NCBI GenBank assembly: GCA_017311185.1
Contig: JAESUZ010000420.1
Span: 682,001-746,000, forward strand
Direction: 5' to 3'
Source: Proteles cristata cristata
Taxonomy: Eukaryota > Chordata > Mammalia > Carnivora > Hyaenidae
DNA: 64,000 nt
The notes under the pieces are model-generated. The model was not told the DNA's origin and did not search any database. It saw only the letters and a program-made list of their open reading frames with translations. This document shows positions 56,345 through 64,000 of this stretch, piece after piece. Made by a program: the position numbers and the translations under genes. Numbering within the stretch: position 1 is the stretch's first letter; every line of letters starts with the position of its first letter.

Positions 56345-56735
56345 TATAATGACCCCAGCTGTCAATTTTTGAGTGCTTGCTATGTTTAGGAACTCTCCAT
56401 GCTTCATTTTACTTTATCTTCCTGAATGTTCTCCTTAAAATATGCCTTCCTGGGGCACCTGGATGGCTCAGTGGGTTAAGCGTCCAACTATTGCTTTCGG
56501 CTCAGGTCATGATCTCACAGTTCCTAAGATTGAGCCCCACATTGGGCTCTGTGCTGACAGATTCTTCCTCTCCCTCTCTCTCTGCCTCTCTTCCACTCAT
56601 GCTCTCTCTTTTTCTCTCTTTCAAAATAAATAAATAAACTTAAAAATTAAAATAAAATGTGCTTTTTAAAAAATAGCAGGTAATTGAGCCCCAGAGAGGT
56701 TAAGTAACTGTCTAAGGTCGCATAGCTGGCAAGCT
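56345..56735 (-). mobile_element. MIR SINE, reversed, split by a Can-SINE
   Basis: Reversed MIR: gagtgcttgctatgtttagg before the SINE, and ccccagagaggttaagtaac plus tcgcatagctggcaagc after it. Confidence 0.82.
56452..56652 (+). mobile_element. Can-SINE inside MIR
   Basis: SINE starting ggggcacctggatggctcag with a shortened middle and aaataaataaataaac tail. The flanking duplication is decayed (aaatatgccttc and aaatgtgctttt). Confidence 0.92.
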
Positions 56736-56744
56736 TCAAATTCA

Positions 56745-56985
56745 TACTGGAATAGTGGAAAAGACGTGCAGGAATTGGTCCCAGAAGACTTGGGTTCAAG
56801 GTTCGATTCCTTTACTTACTAGTCCCGCGTTTTGGAGACATATCTCTTCAACCCCTCAGCCTCAATTTCCCAGCTGTCAAAAGGAGATAAAATATTTACC
56901 TCACAGAGTTGCTGTGAGGATTATAAATAGTTTTGCAATTTAATAGACTATACACAGTAGCTGCCTTCTTTACCATATATCATTT
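56745..56985 (+). mobile_element. MIR SINE
   Basis: MIR order: gaagacttgggttcaaggtt, cctcagcctcaatttcccag, ctgtcaaaaggagataaaat and agagttgctgtgaggattat. Confidence 0.88.
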
Positions 56986-57079
56986 TTCCAAAGCTCAATA
57001 GAAGGAACAGTCATCTCAATGCTAATAACTTCGGTTCCCTCCTTGTTTTTTTCACGCTCTTTTCTGTTTTGGGGAGACT

Positions 57080-57285
57080 GGAGACTATATCGTGGTGTAA
57101 GAATGTGGAGCCAGACACAAAGGTACACCCATGTTCAAACATGGGCTCCGCCATTTACTGGCTTTGGGAGATTACTCAACCTCTGTGAGCCTCAGTCTCC
57201 TTAACCCTAAAATGGGGCCAGTAATGGGTCCTGTGTCCTAGGATTGTTTTTGAGATGGGATAATGCACGTACATTCTTTATCAGT
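57080..57285 (+). mobile_element. MIR SINE
   Basis: MIR order: aagaatgtggagccagaca, ccgccatttactggctttgg, acctctgtgagcctcagtct and accctaaaatggggccagt. Confidence 0.9.
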
Positions 57286-57394
57286 TCATGGTACATCAGA
57301 GAGACTTAACGAAGGACCCCAAAAGTAATACCTGGGTAAGGAATTACAATAGCACATTATATATTATATACATGATAATGCACTTTAATCGGAA

Positions 57395-57520
57395 CTAAAC
57401 CAGTATTATTCTCTAATTAGCTCTTGACACTGATATTATTAGCTTCCTGCTTTCCGAGTGAGGAAACCAGTGCTCAGAGGATTTTGGTACTTTTCCAGAG
57501 TTGCCCCATTGGGGCTCATT
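57395..57520 (-). mobile_element. MIR SINE fragment, reversed
   Basis: Reversed MIR core: tattattagcttcctgcttt, gagtgaggaaaccagtgctc and ttttccagagttgcccca. Confidence 0.6.
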
Positions 57521-57524
57521 TACA

Positions 57525-58300
57525 CCCAGGAATTCTTACATTAAGAGCAAGGCTTCCTCCATATCAGCACAGTTCTGGAGAATCAAAGAGAATGTAAAGG
57601 CTCCCAAGGAAGAAGGTAGGAATAAGGGAGGCTCACCTCAGCCACGAAGACACAGTTAAGAGGTCAGAGCTGCCCCACGAGTTCAGCGCAGAGAGCAACT
57701 TGTTTCTTGAGAATATTAGTTTCTTGAGAACGCTAAGAACCGTATTGAACAGGTGAAGCTGAGAGGGCAATAGCCCTATTAAGTGACCTTTTCTCTCCTC
57801 TCGTGATGGCATGCTGTGACCCAGACCCAGCCAAAGGGTCTGGTCTGTGGATGTCCGTGGGGCATTTGCAGATACATACCTGGCCGTCAACCCTGCTCCA
57901 TAACCCCCCATAACTGGACAAGGCCAGACTACGAGGGGAGGAATTTCAAGGATGCCTAAGTGACCCTTTGTACCTTATTCAAAGTCACTAAGTCCAGCTT
58001 CACATATGGCTTTTTCTAAGGTGTTCTACGGAGATCTTCACTCCCTGAAATTTAGGTGTTCAAGCTCCTCAATGTGACATGGTGGTTAGATATTGTTGGA
58101 TATCGACAATCAGTGAAGGTGAGGGTCTTTTTTGTATATGATGGCCCAGAGAAATTGCGCTGTGTTCTCGCATTCTCACCACCCCTAAGTGGTAGCACTG
58201 GCATTTCATGCCTGCCTGTGAATTCACTTTTCATAGATTGGAAGGGCCGAGTGTGATGCACCAAATCCATTAGCGATGGTGCTGAGAGGTGGCAGCTCCT
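57525..58300. other. No gene seen; unassigned sequence
   Basis: Frames at 57633-57911 and 58052-58270 are antisense overlaps with no domain or splice support. Confidence 0.4.
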
Positions 58301-58309
58301 TAAGGAGTG

Positions 58310-58430
58310 TCAGGCACCAGCTTCAGAGCCTGGTTCGAGTTGTGACTCTCTGCTTAACTGGTTGGGACTTTAGGCAAATGAGTGACCCTCTAAAGCTTTG
58401 TCCGAGAAATAATGTACTGAGTCCATAAGG
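58310..58430 (+). mobile_element. Degraded MIR SINE
   Basis: Weak MIR order: gcttcagagcctggttcgag, gggactttaggcaaatgagt and gtccgagaaataatgtac. Confidence 0.5.
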
Positions 58431-58654
58431 TTCTTTTAAATATGAAGTGAGAAAGGTACTGCATCTGTTCTTAATCACTTAGCATCCCATTACCTAAGCC
58501 ACAAAATTGGCAGGCAGGATCCAGACCAGGGAACCCAAGCTCTCTGGCTTCACAAGTGCTTGAATATCATGAGCACGAAGTCTGGGCAGGGTTGGGAAGA
58601 TTTTCAGAGACAGGCTGGAGAGATCAGTTACAGTGCGCATGACTTAACACATCA

Positions 58655-58845
58655 ATGGCTCATGTACTGCATTTTTGCTAAATGCCAAGCACTTTCCTAA
58701 ATACTCCATATGTAGTACTCTTTTTCACCTTCACAATGACCCTGTGAGGTGGGAACTATTGTTAATTCTGTTTCAAAGGTGAGGAACCTGCCCGTGGGGG
58801 TGAAAAGTGACTTCCCCAGTGTCACTCCTGCAAGTGGCGCCAAGC
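58655..58845 (-). mobile_element. MIR SINE, reversed
   Basis: Reversed MIR: aaatgccaagcactttccta, caatgaccctgtgaggtggg, aaaggtgaggaacctgcc and gacttccccagtgtcactc. Confidence 0.82.
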
Positions 58846-58909
58846 AGTATAGTTTAGGAATCTACATACTTACCACGTACCAGCCATCATACTGAAAGGC
58901 ACCTGTAAT

Positions 58910-59125
58910 ACTACAGCAGAATTTCTTCACTTCAGCACCACTGACCTCTTGGTAATTCTTGGATAATTCTTCATTGTGGGGGCTGCTGTGTGCCTTGTGG
59001 GGTGTTTAGCAACATCTCTGGTCTCTACCCACGAGATGCTGGTAACAGTACCCTCCCGCCATAAATGTCTCCAAGCATTATCACATATTCCTGGGGATGG
59101 GGAGGTGTGCAAAATTGATCTTTAT
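58910..59125 (-). mobile_element. MER20 (hAT-Charlie MITE)
   Basis: It matches MER20 in reverse: ttggataattcttcattgtg, ggggtgtttagcaacatctc, tctctacccacgagatgctg and a tgtctccaagcattatcaca block. Confidence 0.85.
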
Positions 59126-59139
59126 AGATTGACCTCTTA

Positions 59140-59560
59140 TTCATGCCACTGGGTGGCGTCCTCTCCCACAGACTCCGGGCTGGGTCATGTGACTGTTTCC
59201 ACCAATGGGAGGCCAACAGGCTGGGTGCAACCAGAGACTTGAACGGTCCTCACACTCCAGAACCTGTCTTTATGCTCTGCATGGAAACCTGGCTCATCAT
59301 GTGAACCAGTTGAGGCCGACCTGCCAGATGATGAGATATGTGTAGCTGGGCTGCCCCTGGCTGTTCTACCTGACAGCCTGCCAATCCCAGACAGCTGCTG
59401 GCTGACCTTGGACGGATGAATGAGCTCTTCTAAGACCAGAAGAGTTGCCCAAATGAGCATGACCCTAACTGCAAACTCATACCCCTGAATTAAGAAACGG
59501 GGCTTGCTTTAAGCCACCGTGTTTTGGAGTAGTTTATCGAGGATACAGAAGAGGCTACCT
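59140..59560 (+). mobile_element. Degraded LTR-like element (MaLR/ERVL type suspected)
   Basis: It has gctgggtcatgtgactgttt near the start and a closing gctttaagccaccgtgtttt and ggatacagaagaggctacc, a typical MaLR-like 3' end. The layout resembles 31455-31760. Confidence 0.55.
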
Positions 59561-59569
59561 TGAAACAAT

Positions 59570-59690
59570 TCCCTTCTACAAATGAGGACACGTGGGTTCC
59601 AAGAGGCTGAATCAGCTTCTGTGGCCACACACCCAGCAAGCGATAGCACCGGGAAACAAGCTACTTCACCCCAGGTTCACAGTACTTGGG
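59570..59690 (-). mobile_element. MIR SINE fragment, reversed
   Basis: Reversed MIR core: caaatgaggacacgtgggtt, ccaagaggctgaatcagctt and acacacccagcaagcgatag. Confidence 0.6.
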
Positions 59691-59699
59691 CATAAGTTG

Positions 59700-60550
59700 A
59701 GGAGACATATTTGGTGGGAGGAAGGACGGGAATTAAACCAGACAACGAAGGGCACAGTAGCTGGGGCAAGGCTCAGGTGGAGTTGAGGAAACCCCTGGTG
59801 GGTGGGGGGGGACACTCACTTTCATGCTGTTCATTTGCCACTTGGTTATCAGGAAGGTCCTTTGAATGAGAGAGACTTCTGGGTTTGGTAACAACAGCCA
59901 CGTCTGAGGTCATTATTCCGCAGGAGGAAGGGGTTTGCGGATCTGAGGCAGGAATAAAGGAAGGCGCAGGGACCAGTGTGGACCCAAGAATTCATCAAGG
60001 AATCTCCATATGATTCCCTTTGGTAGTTCACTGCTGAAACTTTGTCTCCTGCCACCGTTTATTAAATTTCATGTTCCCAGCATGTTAGGCTCCTGAACTT
60101 CTCACATCCCAAACAACGGAATTGCTGGCAATTTCCATTCTGGGACTATTCTAGGAGATGGTAAGTCTACTCCCAGTTCTGTCTCTTGCCCTGTCTCCCC
60201 CACCTTCAAAGAGTGGACATCCTTCTCTTCATTACTGTCCGTACATCTGACCAGGTGGCCCGTCCCAGTGTGCATGGTCACCCTAAGGTGTTATGCACAT
60301 GGTGGCATTGTCTCTTCTCTCTCTTCCGCAGTGAATCCTAGGCCCGTGCTTACATAGGATGGGATCCATGTCTGGTCCTCTCTATTCTTTATTCCACCCT
60401 CCCATCTGGATCGGTTCATAGCAGTCCTCAACAAATACTCGGTGCACTCATTCGCTTCTGTGTTTGTACATTCGTGATTGAAAGACACGAGATTTAGGTT
60501 AGAACTTGACAGTGAGGTGGAGAGGCATCGTAGGACACCATTTTGGTATC
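59700..60550. other. No gene seen; unassigned sequence
   Basis: No recognised family. An (N)G8 run lies at 59804-59811. Short frames on the minus strand lack support. Confidence 0.4.
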
Positions 60551-60554
60551 TCAT

Positions 60555-60770
60555 TCCTAGAATGTAGGCTCATTTCCTGGACTTAGTGCTGACCTCAATT
60601 TTAACTCAATATATTTCATTGCCCTGTAATTTTTTATGTGTCTGTGTCTCTTCCAGACTATTAAGTTCTCTGAGCCTTTCAAATGGTATCTTCTTGATTT
60701 TGAGTCCTTATTATCGCACCCAGGATTTGGACAGTATAACATAGACAAATAAGAGATATTTCTTGAATAA
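60555..60770 (+). mobile_element. Probable LINE-2 3' end
   Basis: Decayed L2 order: ctgtaattttttatgtgtc, agactattaagttctctgag and a late acagtataacatagaca with aataagagatatttcttga. Confidence 0.5.
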
Positions 60771-60774
60771 AGAA

Positions 60775-60970
60775 GTCTGCATTTCAGTCCAGGCCCCCTC
60801 CATCCTACTCGCGTGGCATTGAGAAGGTAATCTTCCTGAGACTTATTTTTCGCAACTAGAAACTGAAGATAATCATGCCTGTCTGATATGGTTCTTGTAA
60901 GAATGAAACGAAATAAAATATATAGAAGTCCCTGAGACTTTTGTAAACATCGAAAGAACATTATTTTCCT
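60775..60970 (+). mobile_element. Degraded MIR SINE
   Basis: Weak MIR order: tttcagtccaggccccctc, cttcctgagacttatttttc and aaactgaagataatcatgcc, then gttcttgtaagaatgaaac. Confidence 0.55.
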
Positions 60971-60974
60971 TCTT

Positions 60975-61837
60975 TTCAAGTTAATCCATGTATGAAGGGG
61001 GGATGGCCACTGTGTTGCATGGAAGGTACCAGATCACTGGGCTGAATCTTTGGCAATTTTACTCCAGATCTGCTTCATTTACATGCATCCGTTCCCTCCA
61101 ATAAGTGACTCGAGGGCCTGGCTTTCTCTTTTTGTCCTGTGAAGCATCAGCCTTCCCTGGGTGGTGTCTCTGCGATTAATGGCTACAGAAACATGAGGGC
61201 TGGGGCAGGCTGGTTTTTCTTGGCTTCCTTCTTGAGTTTGTAATCTTAGCTGTCATCCCCTTGGCTCTGAAGATTATTAAGCATTCCACAAGGGAGGCAT
61301 TCTCTTTAAAATGGTTCTGAAACAGCCATGATTGAGGAAAAGCCACTTACCTTGCATTGCCCCCACCCCACCCCCCTGCCCCTTGCCCAGTATCTAGCCA
61401 AGAGTCATCCATGACCTTGGCAAAGAGGAGGCAGCTTCCTCTTTCGAAGCTCATTATTGGGAGATAACCTCTGTGAGTTGGTTAAATAGGATTTCTCTTT
61501 CCTATTTCTTTTTTCTTTCTTTCTTTTTCATTCCTTTTTTTTTTTTTCTCAGCAGAAAAAGGCTTTGCTGGGTATAGCAAGGACAAATATGTACCATGTT
61601 CGAGGCAAGCTTTCAGTTTTGTTGGGGAGAGAGATTGCGTATCATCCGGGGGGTGTGTACACTCTGCCTCTTCACAGAGAACTTCAAAAATTTCTCCCCA
61701 GAGATTTGCTCAAAGGCTGCAAGGCCTGTTGGTTAGTGTATAAAGTAACGTGTGCTTTTCTCTTTATAAATATTTTAACTCTTCTTTCACTCTGGATCCC
61801 TTGTTTCAAAGCCAAATTTCTTTTACTTTGTTTCTAG
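60975..61837. other. Mostly repeat-free sequence; no confident gene
   Basis: A 90-codon frame (61565-61837) opens just after a strong acceptor-like tract ending CAG at 61554. It runs to a stop with no donor that would make a convincing exon. Confidence 0.35.
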
Positions 61838-61896
61838 AATTGTGCCTTCTCCCCAGCACCCAAGCCATTTTCCTCCTGCCCCAGGATTACATTCAG
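61838..61896 (+). other. Short splice-bounded stretch, weak exon candidate
   Basis: It follows tttactttgtttctag and ends at CAG before gtgagtaag, a strong donor. At 59 nt all three frames are open, so length gives no support. It may be chance. Confidence 0.15.
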
Positions 61897-61998
61897 GTGA
61901 GTAAGACCAGCCTTCCTCTCTTTGCCCTCACAGCCTCTTCCACTGGGCAGCTCACTGTTTGTGCTTTGAGAGAATTCTTCCATTTTAGTTTATGTTTT

Positions 61999-62218
61999 GC
62001 TTTTTAAAAAATGTTTTTAAGTTTAAGAGAGATAGAGACAGCATGAGTGGGGGAGGGACAGAGCGAGAGGGAGACACAAAATCCCAAGGAGGCTCCAGGC
62101 CCTGAGCTGTCAGCACAGAGCCCCACGCAGGGCTCAAACTCACAAACTGTGAGATCATGACCTGAGCCGAAGTCAGACGCCCAACCAACTGAGCCACCCG
62201 GGGTCACCCATAAAATCA
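61999..62218 (-). mobile_element. Can-SINE
   Basis: Reversed SINE with an 18-bp TSD, cattttagtttatgtttt, at 61981-61998 and 62219-62236. About ten extra bases (cataaaatca) lie between the head and the TSD. Confidence 0.94.
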
Positions 62219-62464
62219 CATTTTAGTTTATGTTTTTATGCCTATCCAAACCCATCCCCAATGCTCAGGTCTTAAGGTCCCTTTTTTATCTGAGACAAAT
62301 ATTTATTTTTTTCTTCCTGTTGTGTTTGTACTTTCTTAGAATGTTAAGTCAACAGACATTGATTGATGCTCTCTCCACATCAACCTCTGTGCTAAGAGAT
62401 GGTGAACGTGTGGGAAGCTTTATCCAGGAAGAACTCACAATCTGCAAATATGATGTTCTAAAGA

Positions 62465-62640
62465 TTATCTCTCTCTCTCTATCTCTCTACTTGTCAATTA
62501 TCTATCAATCATCTATCTATCAGCTAACTACTTATCAATGATCTGTCTATCTATGTATCTACCTATCAATTATATATCAGTCATCTATCTACTTATCTAT
62601 CAATTATCTATCTATCCATCTATCCTATAGATATGTAGGT
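62465..62640. repeat. Degenerate (ATCT)n array, left arm
   Basis: CT and ATCT units broken by ATCA and ATTA variants. It is the reverse complement in type of the array at 62655-62790. Confidence 0.9.
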
Positions 62641-62654
62641 AGATCTCTCCCTAT

Positions 62655-62722
62655 ATCTGTCCAGATCTATCTACCTAGATAGAAAGATAGAAATAGAAAT
62701 AAAGACATTGATACAGATTTAC

Positions 62723-62761
<39 letters not shown>

Positions 62762-62790
62762 CAGATAGATAGACAGATAGATAGATATAG
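62655..62790. repeat. (AGAT)n array, right arm
   Basis: AGAT units, most regular at 62725-62790, with AGAC variants. Facing the ATCT array, it forms an inverted tetranucleotide repeat. Confidence 0.92.
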
Positions 62791-62799
62791 TACAAGGAA

Positions 62800-63744
62800 G
62801 CATAGAGAAAAATCTAATAGAAATTTACTCAAGACGTTGTGGGAGGAGATCCTGAAAAACTTCTCTTTAGAGCTCTGTATTGATGTATGACTAGTAGATA
62901 GGTATTATTCATCTGTATTTGCAAAGGAAGGATACTTTAAGCAGAAAAAATAACACATAAATAGTTATAGAAACTTGTAAGAATGTAGCCTGTGATGTTG
63001 GAGAAGGACGGGAATGTGGCGTGGCTGAAGACAGGAGGAGATGATGGGAAATTGCACTGGCCAGATACCCAGGGCTCACACGGAGTCTTTCTACATTGGT
63101 CTGAAGAACAGAGCTTGGGCTTCACCGTGTGGACTGGGAGGGGCTGCTGTGGGTTTTTAAATTGTTGGGTAACCTGTTTAATTTAGGAAATTACCATCAG
63201 TGACAGTGACAAATGGATAAATTCAATAAGAAATTGGGGCAATTATCCTTTCCATTTGCCAAATCCTGGCCAAAAGTTCCAACAAGTTCTTGAGAACAGG
63301 CCAGTACAAAACCAATGGGCGCATGTGTCAGAATCCCCCAGACCCAGTGCTGACTGCCCTCCTCATGAAAGGCGGTGACACATGGTCACCAGCTCAGGAC
63401 TGAGCCAAGCACACAGGTTGACTCCCAGGACTCGAGAGCCTTTATTCTGTTAACGTTCTGGCCTGTGATCCTGCTGTTATTTACATCTCACTCAGTCTGA
63501 TTTTCGGTTACCATCACATCATAGTGATCTCTAAATGAAGACAAGACTTAATTCTTCGTTTCCCCAAACACTGTTTTAAAGTCTAGGAAATGCGGTTCAG
63601 TACTGTCTCCTATCAGCTGGTATTCAGATGAGGGATTCAGATCTTCCAGGAAGACAGGGTTACCCCCTCCTCTGGATACCCACAGTGTTTTCTGCATATG
63701 AAAGTTCCAGAATTTACCCTGATGTACTCGTGATTATGTCTCCG
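62800..63744. other. No gene seen; unassigned sequence
   Basis: No recognised family. Short frames around 62937-63186 lack support. Confidence 0.4.
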
Positions 63745-64000
63745 AGAAGCAGCGCAGCGTCGCGATGAAAACCGTGTCTAGAACCAGAGTGCGTGGCTTT
63801 GGATCCTGGCTGTCATTTACTGTCTGGAGTGAGCTTGAGTAAGTGACTTCCCCTTTGTCTGCCATAGCTTCTTCATCTGAACAATGAAAATGCTGTTACC
63901 TAACTTATGAAGTTTGTCACGAGGAGATGGTGAGGTGCTATGTGTGAAGTACTTAGAACAGAAGCAAATATACGGTAAGCCCTCGCCAAAGTTGTCATTA
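63745..64000 (+). mobile_element. MIR SINE, runs off the window end
   Basis: MIR order: aaccagagtgcgtggcttt, gatcctggctgtcatttact, tgagtaagtgacttcccct, cttcttcatctgaacaatga and gtacttagaacagaagcaaa. Confidence 0.85.

Noticed and set aside
62465..62790. CRISPR-like array
   Set aside because: The units are four bases long without spacers. It is a microsatellite in a mammalian genome.

Overview
This window looks like non-coding nuclear DNA from a carnivoran, most likely a cat (Felidae). The main evidence is about forty copies, whole or partial, of a tRNA-derived SINE. It has a 5' head reading like gggcgcctgggtggctcag, A/B-box-like blocks, a CT-rich middle and an (AAATA)n tail, which is the Can-SINE architecture in its felid form. 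LINE-1 pieces with carnivore-type 3' ends accompany them. There are no bacterial or viral gene arrays, rRNA genes, tRNA genes or CRISPR arrays. Almost every long open frame lies inside a LINE-1, a SINE or a tandem repeat. The frames that recur as MAQSVKRPTSAQVMIS-like peptides are SINE heads read in translation.

Layout. 0-2 kb: 5'-truncated L1 on the minus strand. 2-8.9 kb: SINEs, L2 pieces and a 52-bp L1 tail insertion. 8.9-16 kb: MER5A and relatives, SINEs, L2, MIR and the only credible exon candidate (11814-12041). 16-19.4 kb: old L1M pieces, one interrupted by an LTR. 19.4-22.6 kb: a SINE cluster inserted in and beside a decayed hAT transposon. 22.6-27.7 kb: mostly unassigned sequence. 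27.7-30.1 kb: a second young L1 tail joined to a SINE, then a SINE pair. 30.7-33.8 kb: a 467-bp segment present twice at about 99% identity. 34-38 kb: old L1M pieces with SINE insertions. 38-44.5 kb: SINEs and one ancient repeat with two SINEs at the same target. 45.5-56.2 kb: two related LTR-like elements flanking L1M, L2, a degenerate 30-bp minisatellite and a three-layer nested L1 locus. 56-64 kb: MIRs, MER20, an LTR remnant and an inverted tetranucleotide array.

The window reads as an intron or gene-poor intergenic region with layered transposon history. MIR, L2, MER5A, MER20 and hAT relics are oldest. L1M and LTR elements come next, then older Can-SINEs. A younger SINE subfamily with shared diagnostic bases and near-perfect 14-18 bp target-site duplications (TSDs) is most recent. 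I found no operon-like or pathway-level system. The observations most worth following are the 467-bp duplication, the splice-bounded 76-codon frame, the 30-bp periodic array and several unusual retrotransposition products. Family names rest on recalled consensus patterns, not on a database search, and boundaries of old repeats are approximate to tens of bases.
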